NCBI GenBank assembly: GCA_904418995.1
Contig: CAJFQF010000006.1
Coordinates: 62,001-126,000, forward strand
Direction of reading: 5' to 3'
Length of the DNA stretch: 64,000 bases
Origin: Heritagella_A intestinalis
GTDB lineage: Bacteria > Bacillota > Clostridia > Oscillospirales > Acutalibacteraceae
The stretch's first letter is position 1. Every line of letters begins with the position of its first letter. Positions 8,009-16,976 of this stretch are shown here, in pieces. The translations under genes were made by a program, and so were the position numbers. Below the pieces are notes generated by a model, which worked only from the letters and a program-made list of their open reading frames with translations, did no database searches and was not told the origin of the DNA.

Positions 8009-8845
8009 TCAATCTGCTTTTTCTTCCATCAGCAGCCGGTAGATTTGCCCCTTTTTAAAAGAAGAGGCCTGGGCGGCCTGTTTGGCGGCATCCGCCGCGG
8101 AATGCCCCTGCTCCATAAGTTCCCGGGCAAAAGCCACGGCGTCTTCTATGGTCATATCAACGGCTTCTTCTTTTGGCGCGCCCTCAATCACCAGCACAAA
8201 CTCCCCTTTCGGGGTGTTTTCCCGATAGTAGCGGGCGGCCTCTTCCAGAGTGGTGCGCCGGACTTCCTCATGAATTTTGCTGATCTCCCGAACCAGGGCA
8301 ATGCGCCGGTTTCCCCAGGCCGCCAGCATATCCTCCAGAGTAGAAGCCAGCTTGTGAGGAGCCTCGTAGAACACCATAGTGCGGCGCTCGGAGCGCACTT
8401 CCTCCAGGTGCTCCCGCCGGCTCTTTTTGGCAGTGCTCAAAAAGCCTTCAAAGGTAAAACGCCCGGTAGGCAGGCCGCTTACTGCCAGGGCCGCCACCAC
8501 CGCGCTGGGTCCGGGCACCACCACCACCGGGATGCCTCGTTGGGCGCACTGGGCTACCAGCATCTCTCCAGGGTCAGAGATGGCCGGCATTCCCGCGTCG
8601 GAGACCAGGGCGCAGGTCTCCCCCTGCTCAATGCGGTCGCAGATAATCTCTCCCCGCTGGTATTTGTTGTGCTCAAAATAGCTGACCATGGGCTTTTTAA
8701 TGCCAAAATGATTCAGCAGCTTCAGGGTGACCCGGGTGTCTTCGGCGGCGATAAAGTCCGCCTGTGCCAAAGTCTCCTGGGCCCGGGGGGAAAAGTCTCC
8801 CAGATTCCCAATAGGAGTCCCCACAACATATAAGGTTCCACTCAT
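8009..8845 (-). CDS. rsmI: 16S rRNA (cytidine1402-2'-O)-methyltransferase RsmI
   Basis: 278 aa, full length for the family. It opens with the tetrapyrrole-methylase/RsmI signature LYVVGTPIGNLGDFSPRA, followed by AEDTRVT, SDAGMPAISDPG and VVPGPSAVVAALAVSGLP. It uses SAM to 2'-O-methylate C1402 in the decoding centre of 16S rRNA. The start ATG overlaps the stop of the upstream methyltransferase gene (ATGA), so the two are translationally coupled. It corresponds to yabC, the last member of the conserved Bacillus darA-holB-ricT-yabB-yabC order. Confidence 0.95.
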   Translation of the reverse strand: MSGTLYVVGTPIGNLGDFSPRAQETLAQADFIAAEDTRVTLKLLNHFGIKKPMVSYFEHNKYQRGEIICDRIEQGETCALVSDAGMPAISDPGEMLVAQCAQRGIPVVVVPGPSAVVAALAVSGLPTGRFTFEGFLSTAKKSRREHLEEVRSERRTMVFYEAPHKLASTLEDMLAAWGNRRIALVREISKIHEEVRRTTLEEAARYYRENTPKGEFVLVIEGAPKEEAVDMTIEDAVAFARELMEQGHSAADAAKQAAQASSFKKGQIYRLLMEEKAD

Positions 8846-9606
8846 GGCAAATTCGCTCCTTCCGGGGCTTTTTTCCGGGAGAAATCCCGGTATTCCCCAT
8901 AAATTTCCTCCATTTCCCGGGAAATTCCCCCGGTTCCGTCTTCGATGAGGAGTACCGGCTCTACGGTGAGGCCGGGCTTGCCGCCCCGCCGTCCCTCCAG
9001 CAAAAACAGGAAGGGTGCTTTGGATGTCCGCTGCTGCACCAGGCGCAGCCGTTTGGGCTCCAGACCGTATTGGCGGAAAATATACATGGCGTCTGCCAGC
9101 CGCTGGGGCCTCTGACAGACACACAGCCGTCCACCCCAACGGAGCCGGGGAGCTGCTGCCCGGGCTACATCCTCCAAGGTGCAGGAAAGCTCATGCCGGG
9201 CCAGCTGCTCCTGGGTTCCCTGGCTGGGAATCCCCGCCCCCGCTGCCTGATACGGCGGGTTGCAGGCGATCAGGTGGAGCTCCTCCATGCCGGGAATCCG
9301 GGGCAAAGTGCGCAGGTCTCCCTGTATGACCTGAATCAGCCCTTCCAGCCCGCATTGGTTTACCGATTTCTTCGCCTGCTGGAAGGCCTGCTCCTGGAGC
9401 TCTACCGCCCAGATTTGCCGGGGCCGGCTCCGGGCGGCCCACCACAAAGGGATGGTTCCGCAGCCTGTGCCGAAATCTGCGCAAAGCTCGTGGCGTTTTG
9501 GCCGGGAAAAAGAGGCCAGCAGGATGGTGTCGGTGTTAAAGGTGTGCTGGGGCGTGGTCAGGACCGAAACCCCTTGGGCTAGCGGTTCCCATGTGCCCTG
9601 TATCAT
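8842..9606 (-). CDS. tRNA1(Val) (adenine37-N6)-methyltransferase-like protein (YabB/TrmN6 family)
   Basis: 254 aa class I SAM methyltransferase. The SAM motif is DFGTGCGTIPL near residue 43 and the catalytic motif is NPPY (IACNPPYQAAG), typical of N6-adenine methyltransferases acting on RNA or DNA. The N-terminal PLAQGVSVLTTPQHTFNTDTILLA matches the YabB/TrmN6 group. It overlaps rsmI by 4 bases. In Bacillus the same pair (yabB-yabC) follows ricT, here separated by a ferredoxin gene. The target base is inferred from the family. Confidence 0.88.
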   Translation of the reverse strand: MIQGTWEPLAQGVSVLTTPQHTFNTDTILLASFSRPKRHELCADFGTGCGTIPLWWAARSRPRQIWAVELQEQAFQQAKKSVNQCGLEGLIQVIQGDLRTLPRIPGMEELHLIACNPPYQAAGAGIPSQGTQEQLARHELSCTLEDVARAAAPRLRWGGRLCVCQRPQRLADAMYIFRQYGLEPKRLRLVQQRTSKAPFLFLLEGRRGGKPGLTVEPVLLIEDGTGGISREMEEIYGEYRDFSRKKAPEGANLP

Positions 9607-9636
9607 GGCTGGGATTCCCCCTTTTCAAAAAATGAC

Positions 9637-9674
9637 AAAAAAAGCAGGGCATCCGAAAACGCCCTGCTTTTTTG
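9637..9674 (-). terminator. Terminator of the ferredoxin gene
   Basis: GCAGGGC and GCCCTGC pair around 10 bases, flanked by an A7 run and a T7 run, so it can work on either strand. It lies 13 bases after the ferredoxin stop, which isolates the ferredoxin from the rsmI pair. Confidence 0.9.
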
Positions 9675-9686
9675 TTAGCGACTTAA

Positions 9687-9857
9687 TTAGCCCTGCTCGG
9701 GAGCGCCAACGGGACATGCATCAGCGCAAGCACCGCAATCGATGCAAACGTCAGCATTGATCTCGTACTTGCCGTCGCCCTCGGAAATAGCCTCTACGGG
9801 GCAGCCAGCAGCGCAAGCGCCGCAGGAAATGCAGGAATCGTTAATAACATATGCCAT
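9687..9857 (-). CDS. 2[4Fe-4S] ferredoxin
   Basis: 56 aa, the classic length of clostridial ferredoxin. Two C-x2-C-x2-C-x3-CP motifs are present: CISCGACAAGCP and CIDCGACADACP. It carries low-potential electrons in the cytosol for hydrogenases, pyruvate:ferredoxin oxidoreductase and similar enzymes. The ribosome site AGGAGG lies just before the ATG, and the gene has its own AT-rich promoter region with TATAAT-like boxes and a strong terminator, so it is monocistronic and probably highly expressed. It sits inside an otherwise conserved ricT-trmN6 gene order. Confidence 0.96.
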   Translation of the reverse strand: MAYVINDSCISCGACAAGCPVEAISEGDGKYEINADVCIDCGACADACPVGAPEQG

Positions 9858-10021
9858 AATGGGCACCTCCTAATTGATTATACCTTTATTATAATGAATT
9901 CTCCAAAAAAAGCAATCTTTTTTGCGCGTTATCCGGGACTTTCCAGAAAAATTCCCTAAAATCATACGGTTTTCTCAGAGAAGGACCCAAGTTTCGTGAC
10001 ATTTGAGCATTCTAACCGGAG

Positions 10022-10891
10022 TTAGTCCTTTTCCAGGGATTTGAGCTGTTCCATCTCTTTTTTATTGACCTGGATGCGCCCGTCCCGCAGAACCTTGACC
10101 TCTTTCATGTGGAAGGTTTTCGGTGCGGCCTCCGGCGCCTTGTCCAGACGGATGGTGAGAATACCGGTGAGGATATTCTGGTCGATGACCGTGCCCTTAC
10201 CGTCGGGGGTCATCACCACAGCGTTGACCTTTGGAGTGGTGCGCAGCAGATCCCGATAGGCTTCCTGTTCGTATTTCAGGCAGCACATGAGGCGGCCGCA
10301 GGCCCCGGAGATCTTCACCGGATTCAGGGAAAGCCCCTGTTCCTTGGCCATCTTAATGGATACCGGCTGGAATCCTCCCAGGAAGGTGGAGCAGCAGAAG
10401 GGGCGTCCGCAGATGCCGATGCCTCCCAGCATTTTGGCCTCATCCCGCACGCCGATTTGCCGCAGCTCAATGCGGGTGCGGAATACACCGGCCAAATCCT
10501 TCACCAGCTCCCGGAAATCCACCCGGCCGTCAGCGGTAAAGTAAAACAAGATTTTGCTGTTGTCAAAGGTGTATTCCACGTCCACCAGCTTCATTTCCAG
10601 CTTGTGGGCGGCAATCTTTTTGCAGCAGATATCAAAGGCGGATTTTTCCCGGCGGCGATTTTCTTCCACCCGTTCCAGATCCTCTTTACTGGCGATGCGG
10701 ATAACCTTTTTCAAGGGCTGGACGATGGTGTCTTCCGCCACCTCCCGGCTCTCCATGGTCACTTCTCCGCATTCCACGCCCCGGGCCGTCTCCACGATCA
10801 CCCGCTGCCCTTTTTGGGGCCGGGCGGCGCCGGGATCAAAATAATACATTTTTCCTACATTTTTAAAACGGACTCCGATTACCCTGACCAT
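10022..10891 (-). CDS. ricT: RicT (YaaT/PSP1 family) regulatory iron-sulfur protein
   Basis: 289 aa. It begins MVRVIGVRFKNVGKMYYFDP and has the C-terminal PSP1 domain with conserved Cys motifs GICGRPFCCSTFL and GACGRLMCCLKYE, which bind Fe-S in the RicA/F/T complex. In Bacillus the complex affects RNase Y activity, sporulation and competence. The start at 10891 has GGAGG six bases upstream; an in-frame ATG 15 codons earlier has none. holB ends 65 bases upstream on the same strand, so they probably form one operon. Confidence 0.95.
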   Translation of the reverse strand: MVRVIGVRFKNVGKMYYFDPGAARPQKGQRVIVETARGVECGEVTMESREVAEDTIVQPLKKVIRIASKEDLERVEENRRREKSAFDICCKKIAAHKLEMKLVDVEYTFDNSKILFYFTADGRVDFRELVKDLAGVFRTRIELRQIGVRDEAKMLGGIGICGRPFCCSTFLGGFQPVSIKMAKEQGLSLNPVKISGACGRLMCCLKYEQEAYRDLLRTTPKVNAVVMTPDGKGTVIDQNILTGILTIRLDKAPEAAPKTFHMKEVKVLRDGRIQVNKKEMEQLKSLEKD

Positions 10892-10956
10892 GCAGGACCT
10901 CCAATCTATTTTGACTTTGGCGCAGCGCGGGGGCAATGCGCCTATTGCAGTGAATG

Positions 10957-11958
10957 TTATTGTCCGGCTAATTCCCGCAGCTGGGCGCAGAACTCCGTCA
11001 CCAGCAGGGAAGTGTTGGCGTTCCGGTCCACCCGCAGCCGGGTTTCCTCTGCCAGTGCCGGCAGCTGCATCAGCCGGACACGGGTCAGGCGGCCCGCCAG
11101 CTTCCGGCTGACTTCCTGGGCCCGGGGGCTTCCGGAAATACAGACAGCGCTGCCGGCCCGGATGGCGCAGGCGTCCCGGAAGATCAGCACCAGGTGCCCC
11201 ATAACGGCCCGGATCAGGTTCCGGTCCCGGAGCATGGGAGCCGTCATTTCCAGCAGGGGCAGCTCCTGGGGCGCCCAGGAAGATTCCACAATAGCGGCGG
11301 CCAAATCAGCGGCTGCGGCTTGGGCCTCTTCCGAAAAAGAGGCAATCATCTTCCCAACATTGCATCCGTATTGCCGGGCAGCGGATTCCATCTCCTGCCG
11401 GGAAACCTGCGGGCATTTCTCCAAAGCGGCGGCCACAGCCTCTTCTTCCGAAGGCGGGGTCAGTGTGACGATCTGAGCCCGGGAGCGTACGGTGGGCAGC
11501 AAAGAGGATGCCGAAGGGCAGGTGAGCAGGAACAAGGCGTAATCCGGGGGTTCTTCCAGAACCTTCAAAAGGGCGTTCTGCGCCTGGACAGACATGGTAT
11601 CTGCTCCATAGAGGAGATACACCCGCCGCTGGGCCTCATGGGGCTTTTTATACACATCCGAACGGATAAAACGAATCTCCTCTACGTGGAAGGAGCGGGA
11701 GGCCCCGGTTCCCTGGGCACGGTGGATGTCCGGGTGAGAACCCGCAGCCGCCTGGATGCATCCGGGGCAAACCCCGCAGGGGGCTTCTTCCGGCCCAGCA
11801 GTACACACGGCGGCAGCGGCAATGACTTCCGCCAGGGTATGCTTGCCAAGGCCGTCCTCCCCTTGCAGAATCATGGCATGGGGAAGGCGGCCTTGGGCAA
11901 ACATGGATGACAGGAGCTGTTTGAGCTCTTTATTTCCGACAAACCCTGGGAATCTCAT
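10957..11958 (-). CDS. holB: DNA polymerase III subunit delta-prime
   Basis: 333 aa clamp-loader AAA+ subunit. It starts FPGFVGNKELKQLLSSMFAQGRLPHAMILQG with a degenerate P-loop GEDGLGKHTL, as is usual for delta-prime. A zinc knuckle C-x8-C-x2-C-x2-C is visible (CTAGPEEAPCGVCPGC). The SRC-equivalent region is around VRSRAQIVTL. The ATG directly follows the TAA of darA (TAAATG), so translation is coupled. Confidence 0.95.
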   Translation of the reverse strand: MRFPGFVGNKELKQLLSSMFAQGRLPHAMILQGEDGLGKHTLAEVIAAAAVCTAGPEEAPCGVCPGCIQAAAGSHPDIHRAQGTGASRSFHVEEIRFIRSDVYKKPHEAQRRVYLLYGADTMSVQAQNALLKVLEEPPDYALFLLTCPSASSLLPTVRSRAQIVTLTPPSEEEAVAAALEKCPQVSRQEMESAARQYGCNVGKMIASFSEEAQAAAADLAAAIVESSWAPQELPLLEMTAPMLRDRNLIRAVMGHLVLIFRDACAIRAGSAVCISGSPRAQEVSRKLAGRLTRVRLMQLPALAEETRLRVDRNANTSLLVTEFCAQLRELAGQ

Positions 11959-12282
11959 TTAGACCTTCTCAAAGCGGTCCACATTCAGCACGAAAATGGT
12001 GGAACCGCCTACGGTAACTTCAACGGGGAAGGAAGAGTACATCCCCATATCCATGGTAGACGTGCTGGGGACAATCTGGGTGCGGCGGCTGCTCTGCTTG
12101 CTGATGATGTCGATGACCTTATCTACCTGGTCATCCTCCACACCGGAAATGAAGGTGGTATTGCCCGCCATCAGGAATCCGCCGGTAGTGGCCAGCTTGG
12201 TCACGGAATAGCCGTTCTTGGTCAGTGCGGAGGATACCGCGCTGCTGTCATCGTTGCTGACGATTGCAAAAATCAACTTCAT
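11959..12282 (-). CDS. darA: Cyclic-di-AMP receptor, PII-like (DarA/PstA)
   Basis: 107 aa, DUF970 family. MKLIFAIVSNDD, then LTKNGYSVTKLATTGGFLMAGNTTF and GVEDDQVDKVIDII match the PII-like c-di-AMP-binding protein. It is a soluble trimer that senses c-di-AMP; partners are not established. The start has GGAGGG upstream at about 9 bases, and an in-frame ATG 19 codons earlier lacks a ribosome site. It is the first gene of the darA-holB-ricT run; yaaR, which lies between darA and holB in Bacillus, is absent. Confidence 0.95.
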   Translation of the reverse strand: MKLIFAIVSNDDSSAVSSALTKNGYSVTKLATTGGFLMAGNTTFISGVEDDQVDKVIDIISKQSSRRTQIVPSTSTMDMGMYSSFPVEVTVGGSTIFVLNVDRFEKV

Positions 12283-12438
12283 ATATAATCCCTCCTGTAT
12301 CCTGGTGAGGCAGGAGTTTTTGCCGCCTTCAGGATTCAATGTAAGACTATTTTATCACTTCCGACGAAAAAAAGCTATAGGTATTGGGAGCAAAAAAAAG
12401 ATTTCTCATAAAAATTCTGGAAAACCTCGGCACAAGCC

Positions 12439-14496
12439 TTATCCGATTCCAGCCAACCGGGCCAAAAAGGCTACAGCGGCGCACAGCACCATGCCGCACA
12501 GGGTGGGGACCACTGCCGCCAGGGCGGCCCATTTCCAGCTTCCGCTTTCTTTCCGGATGGTCAGCAGGGTGGTGGTGCAGGGCCAGTGCATCAGGGAGAA
12601 CAGCATGGTACACAGGGCGGTACACCAGGTCCAGCCATTTGCCCGGAGAAGCTGCCCCAGGGCCGGAAGCTCCAGCTCCATTAAGTGCCCCTGGGCCATA
12701 TAGGCCATGATGATAATGGGTACCACGATTTCGTTGGCTGGGGAACCTAAAATAAAGGCCAAGAGAATGACGCCGTCCAGGCCTAAAATCCGTGCGAAGG
12801 GGTCCAGGGCCCCGGCGCAGAGGGCCAGCAGGGTTTCCCCGCCAAGAGTCAGATTGGCCATGCACCAGAGAAGCAGCCCGGCCGGGGCCGCTATGGAAAC
12901 CGCCCGGCCCAGCACAAAGAGGGTCCGGTCTAAAACCGAGCGCAGGAGCACCTGCCCCACCTGGGGCCGCCGGTACGGGGGCAGCTCCAAGGTAAAGGAA
13001 GAGGGCATTCCTTTGAGAACCGTGGCCGATAGCAGCCGGGAGACCCAGAAAGTCATGAGCACTCCCAACAGCAGCAGCCCGGTGAGCAGCAAAGCGGAAA
13101 GAGCGGAACCCCACAATCCGCCAACCGCACCGGCGAAAAACAGGGTAATCATGGAGATGAGAAGGGGAAATCGGCCATTGCAGGGCACAAAGCTGTTGGT
13201 GACCATGGCCAGGAGACGCTCCCGGGGGGAATCAATAATCCGGCAGCCGGACACCCCCACCGCATTGCAGCCAAAGCCCATGCACATAGTCAGGGCCTGT
13301 TTGCCGCAGGCCTTGGCCTTCTGGAAGCAGTGGTCCAGGGTAAAGGCAATGCGGGGCAGATAGCCTAAATCTTCCAGCAGGGTAAAGAGGGGGAAAAATA
13401 TGGCCATTGGGGGGAGCATGACGGCCACCACCCAGGAAAGAACCTGCCAAATTCCCTGTAACAGAACATTCCGGAGAAGCTCCGGCGCTCCCAGCAGCAA
13501 GAGCCCTTCCTCCAGCCGGGCCCCAATCCAGGCAAACCCCGCTGAAAGCCATTGGGAGGGGTAGTTGGCTCCTGCAATAGTAATCCACAGCACAGCGGCC
13601 AGCAACAGGAGCATAATGGGGATTCCCGTCCATTTGCCAGTGAGCAGCCGGTCCAGGCGGCGGTCCCTGGCAGAAAGGCCGGAGCCTTTTTCCGCAGCGG
13701 CGCAGATCCGGTCGGCCTTAGCGGAAAGGCAGCCTACTGTTTGGTCGGCTAACTTTTCCGGAGAAAGGCCGTTCCTTTCCAGCTCCCGTTTGGCTAACGT
13801 CAGGGCTCGTTCCAGAGGGACGCCTCCAATCCCCCAAGCCTTCTCCATGGCGTCCCGCAGGGAATCGTCCCCTTCCAAAAGCCGCAGGGCCGCCCATCGG
13901 GGAAAGGCCGCTCCTTGTTCCCGGAGGACTGGTTCCATAACGGCCACGGCCCGCTCCGCTCCGGGAGGGCAGACAGCTGGAGCGGGGGTCTCTCGAGAAT
14001 GGCGGCAGGCATGCTCTACAGCGGCAGTCAGGGCCCGCAGCCCCTCCTTTTTCCGGGCCGCTGTGGGGATTACCGGAAGCCCCAGCTCTTTTTCCAGCCG
14101 CCGTATGTGGATGACAATCCCCTTTTTCCGGGCCTCATCCATCAGGTTTAAGCAGACTATTGTCCGGGGGCACAGTTCCCGGATTTGCAAGACCAGGTTC
14201 AGGCTGCGGGCCAGGCGGGTGGCGTCACAGACCACAATGCAGGCGTCCGGCTGCTGGAAACAGAGAAAATCCCGGGCGATTTCTTCTTCAGCGGAGTGGG
14301 CCGCCAGGGAATAGGCCCCGGGCAGGTCGATAAGCCGGTATTTTTCCCCCCGAAAGGTGTATTCCCCTTGGGCGCTGGCCACGGTTTTTCCCGGCCAGTT
14401 TCCGGTGTGTTGATGCAGTCCCGTCAGGCTATTGAAAACCGTGCTCTTCCCCACATTGGGATTTCCGGCCAGGGCAATCAACCACGGTCTTTTCAT
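12439..14496 (-). CDS. feoB: Ferrous iron transporter FeoB
   Basis: 685 aa. The N-terminal G domain has GNPNVGKST (G1), LPGAYSL (G3, D-x-x-G replaced by DLPG) and NLMDEARKKG (G4). A helical GDI-like linker follows to about residue 280, then a membrane domain with two Gate-type repeats (around LPPMAIFFPLFTLLEDLGYLPR and the second half) and the motif GFGCNAVGVSGCR. It imports Fe2+ across the inner membrane. The ATG overlaps the feoA stop by 4 bases. No GTTAG-N6-CTAAC box like that of the flavodoxin operon was seen upstream. Confidence 0.97.
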   Translation of the reverse strand: MKRPWLIALAGNPNVGKSTVFNSLTGLHQHTGNWPGKTVASAQGEYTFRGEKYRLIDLPGAYSLAAHSAEEEIARDFLCFQQPDACIVVCDATRLARSLNLVLQIRELCPRTIVCLNLMDEARKKGIVIHIRRLEKELGLPVIPTAARKKEGLRALTAAVEHACRHSRETPAPAVCPPGAERAVAVMEPVLREQGAAFPRWAALRLLEGDDSLRDAMEKAWGIGGVPLERALTLAKRELERNGLSPEKLADQTVGCLSAKADRICAAAEKGSGLSARDRRLDRLLTGKWTGIPIMLLLLAAVLWITIAGANYPSQWLSAGFAWIGARLEEGLLLLGAPELLRNVLLQGIWQVLSWVVAVMLPPMAIFFPLFTLLEDLGYLPRIAFTLDHCFQKAKACGKQALTMCMGFGCNAVGVSGCRIIDSPRERLLAMVTNSFVPCNGRFPLLISMITLFFAGAVGGLWGSALSALLLTGLLLLGVLMTFWVSRLLSATVLKGMPSSFTLELPPYRRPQVGQVLLRSVLDRTLFVLGRAVSIAAPAGLLLWCMANLTLGGETLLALCAGALDPFARILGLDGVILLAFILGSPANEIVVPIIIMAYMAQGHLMELELPALGQLLRANGWTWCTALCTMLFSLMHWPCTTTLLTIRKESGSWKWAALAAVVPTLCGMVLCAAVAFLARLAGIG

Positions 14497-14744
14497 GGGG
14501 TTCCCCCTCCCTCCTGGGAGAGGAGCACGTTCTGGGAATCTTCCCGGCGCAGGGCAAATACCGCTCCCCGTATTTCATAGGCTGCCGGGTCTCCAAAAGG
14601 GCTGTGGAGGAGGCACCGCACCGGCGTGCCCTCTGTCAGCCCAATATCCAGCAGCCTGCGGCGCATGGGGCCCCGAGCTTGCAGCCCGGCTACCCGGGCC
14701 CATTCCCCTTCCCCCAGACTGCTGAGTAAAAACGGTTCATTCAT
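14493..14744 (-). CDS. feoA: Ferrous iron transport protein A
   Basis: 83 aa SH3-like protein. MNEPFLLSSLGEGEWARVAGLQA, then RRRLLDIGLTEGTPVRC, then AYEIRGAVFALRREDSQNV are the FeoA hallmarks. It supports FeoB. The start follows an AGAGAGG ribosome site about 10 bases upstream; the longer open frame upstream has no site. It is the first gene of feoAB, in the same orientation as the AraC gene behind it (14857). Confidence 0.93.
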   Translation of the reverse strand: MNEPFLLSSLGEGEWARVAGLQARGPMRRRLLDIGLTEGTPVRCLLHSPFGDPAAYEIRGAVFALRREDSQNVLLSQEGGGTP

Positions 14745-14856
14745 CCGCAACGCTTCCTCTCTGGAAAAATTCCCGGGAAGGCCGCCCCGTTGGCAAAACC
14801 TTCCTGTACGTATTGTATTATGGTGGAGAGGAATCGGTTCCTGTGTGGGGGAGTGG

Positions 14857-15774
14857 TCAGACGTCGTAATGCTCAGTGCGGAACTCTGAGGGGGAAATCC
14901 CGGCAATTTTGTGGAAGATCCTGCTGAAATAACCGGCGTCATGATAGCCGCAGGCTTCGGCAATGCTGGCGATGGAATCAGAAGAATTCAACAGCAGTCG
15001 CCGGGCGTTGGCAACGCGCACGTGGTTGAGGTAAGCAGTGAAGGTGGTGCCAAAGGTCCGCTTGAATTTCGCGGCGAAATTGCTGTAGCTCAGGTTGCAG
15101 ATTTCCAGGGCTTTTTCCATCAGGTCGTCCTCCTGGAAATGGGAGGAAAGATACTGTAACAGACGGTCGAATTCTTTTTGACGCTTGGTAGAGGGAACCG
15201 CCAGGGAGGATTCATCCACTAATCGGGCGGCCAGCGTACAAATTAAATTCCGCATACGGGTCTCAAAGCCGAAGGCGCGCTGTTTTTCTTCCTGCAAAAG
15301 CGCTTCCAGCAGCGGGGCCGCCTTTTTTAATACATGGGAGAAAACCAGGCAGCGATAGCCGCTCTCCTCTAAGAGCGGACGCATATATTGCAGCTCCGGT
15401 TCATATTCCTCCCGGGAAAAAAGCAGGGAGGTATTAAATTTTAAAAGGGTAAAGTCGCAGAAATCGCTCCGGCTGACAAACTCATGCACCTGCCGGGGAT
15501 GGATGTATACCATGTCTCCGGGCCCCAGGGTAAAAGAGGTTTCCCCGATGGTTACCTGCTGTTCCCCGTGATGCATAAAAATCATCTCGCAGCAAGTGTG
15601 CCAGTGCAGCAGGGTGGGTTCCCCACATTTCCGGGTGTCGCATCGGTAGCATTCTATGGGGTAATGAGGCAGCTGGAAGGTGTCCTCTGCGCTTTCCAAA
15701 ACAATTTGCATATTTCGCATATTGACCACCGTCTTTTTAATAGATTTGTCCAGATTTTCAATAGGAAGGTTCAT
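14857..15774 (-). CDS. AraC-family regulator of the methyl-transfer island
   Basis: 305 aa. An N-terminal cupin (LLHWHTCCEMIFMHHGEQQV, GDMVYIHPRQVHEF) is followed by the AraC double HTH (DLMEKALEICNLSYSNFAAKFKRTFG, then ACGYHDAGYFSRIFHKIAGISPSEFR). It is divergent from the first UroD-family methyltransferase across about 115 bases, so control of that island is likely; the inducer is unknown. The start is uncertain: the ATG at 15774 lacks a ribosome site, while ATG 15720 has a weak GGTGG. The cupin match begins after both. Confidence 0.9.
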   Translation of the reverse strand: MNLPIENLDKSIKKTVVNMRNMQIVLESAEDTFQLPHYPIECYRCDTRKCGEPTLLHWHTCCEMIFMHHGEQQVTIGETSFTLGPGDMVYIHPRQVHEFVSRSDFCDFTLLKFNTSLLFSREEYEPELQYMRPLLEESGYRCLVFSHVLKKAAPLLEALLQEEKQRAFGFETRMRNLICTLAARLVDESSLAVPSTKRQKEFDRLLQYLSSHFQEDDLMEKALEICNLSYSNFAAKFKRTFGTTFTAYLNHVRVANARRLLLNSSDSIASIAEACGYHDAGYFSRIFHKIAGISPSEFRTEHYDV

Positions 15775-15814
15775 AGAAAAAAAGGAGAAAACGCGATACG
15801 ATAAGGGGTAGAAA

Positions 15815-15872
15815 ATGCCCGGTGTGCCGGGCCCGTTCAGAAAAGAGATCGGCTTTCAGAAAAGAAAGCCGG
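15815..15872 (+). promoter_or_regulatory. Two short hairpins in the leader of the first methyltransferase
   Basis: GCCCGG-TGTG-CCGGGC (about 15815-15830) and CGGCTTTC-AGAAAA-GAAAGCCG (about 15851-15872) lie directly before the AAGGAG ribosome site of the methyltransferase gene. They could be operator symmetry or RNA hairpins; neither has a T-run, so they are not terminators. Confidence 0.4.
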
Positions 15873-15890
15873 GAAGGAGTAAGATGTATC

Positions 15891-16976
15891 ATGGAAATCA
15901 CTCGCTATCAAGACTTTCAGCCGGATTACCGGAACCTGGTCAAGGCAGCCCAAAACCAGTGGGTAGACCGTATCCCCCTGTATGAACATTTAATCGGGGA
16001 AAAGGTAATTTTTGAAATCACCGGCAACCGCCCCTTTGCCCTCATGTCCTCCGCAAATGAAGTGGAGCGCCGGGAGGGATACCGTCAGTATTGGGACTTT
16101 TGGAAAACTATGGGCTATGACACGGCTTCCATGGAGTTCTGCGTGACGGATATTCTCTATGACATGGGCGGCGGCGCCCTGGGGGCCCACAAAGAGGGCT
16201 GCATCAAGGATCGGGAGGATTTTGAGCGCTTCCCGTGGGATGAGGTCCCCCAGCGCTTTTTTGACAAATTCGGCGCGCAGATGAAAACGCTGGCAGAAAC
16301 CTGCCCGGCCGGCATGAAGGCCATTGGCGGCGTGGGCAACGGCGTTTTTGAGTGCGTCCAGGACCTGGTGGGCTACATGGATTTGTGCTACCTGCGCTCC
16401 GATGATGAAGAGCTGTATGCCGACCTGTTCCGCAAAATGGGCGATGTCCACGCAGCCATCTGGGAGCGCTTCCTGCGGGAGTATTCCGACGCTTACTGTG
16501 TGCTGCGGTTTGGGGATGACTTGGGCTTCAACACCATGACCCTGCTCCCCACCGATGACGTGGTAGACCACATTCTGCCCCAGTATCGGAGAGTGACGGA
16601 TTTGGTACACGCCACCGGCCGTCCCTTCCTGCTCCACTCCTGCGGGAACCTCTTTGCGGTGTTTGATGAGATCATCAACATCGCCAATATCGACGCCAAG
16701 CACTCCAATGAAGACGGCATTGCCCACTTCAGCGTATGGGTAGACCGCTATGGCGACCGCATCGGCAACTTCGGCGGCATTGACACCGACGTCCTCTGCC
16801 GCCAGTCTCCCGAGGATATCCGCGCCTATGTCCTGGATTCCCTGGAAAGAGTGAAGGGGCATGGCGGAATCGCCTTTGCCTCCGGCAACTCCATCCCGGA
16901 CTACGTACCCACCGAGGGCTATCTGGCCATGGTGGATACGGTCCGGCAGTGGCGCGGGGAAAAAATCGCAAAGTAA
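15891..16976 (+). CDS. UroD-family methyltransferase 1 (MtaA/CmuA-like)
   Basis: 361 aa, uroporphyrinogen-decarboxylase fold. In Clostridia such proteins away from haem genes are usually methyltransferases that move a methyl group between a substrate, a corrinoid protein and a pterin. H249 and C251 (in LLHSCGN) match the H-x-C half of the zinc site; the C-terminal Cys expected from MtaA-type enzymes is N333 (ASGNSIPDYVP). No haem biosynthesis gene is near. The start at 15891 follows AAGGAG. It is divergent from an AraC gene and lies upstream of the RACo-like activator gene. Substrate unknown; methoxylated aromatics, betaines or methylamines are possible. Confidence 0.82.
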   Translation: MEITRYQDFQPDYRNLVKAAQNQWVDRIPLYEHLIGEKVIFEITGNRPFALMSSANEVERREGYRQYWDFWKTMGYDTASMEFCVTDILYDMGGGALGAHKEGCIKDREDFERFPWDEVPQRFFDKFGAQMKTLAETCPAGMKAIGGVGNGVFECVQDLVGYMDLCYLRSDDEELYADLFRKMGDVHAAIWERFLREYSDAYCVLRFGDDLGFNTMTLLPTDDVVDHILPQYRRVTDLVHATGRPFLLHSCGNLFAVFDEIINIANIDAKHSNEDGIAHFSVWVDRYGDRIGNFGGIDTDVLCRQSPEDIRAYVLDSLERVKGHGGIAFASGNSIPDYVPTEGYLAMVDTVRQWRGEKIAK

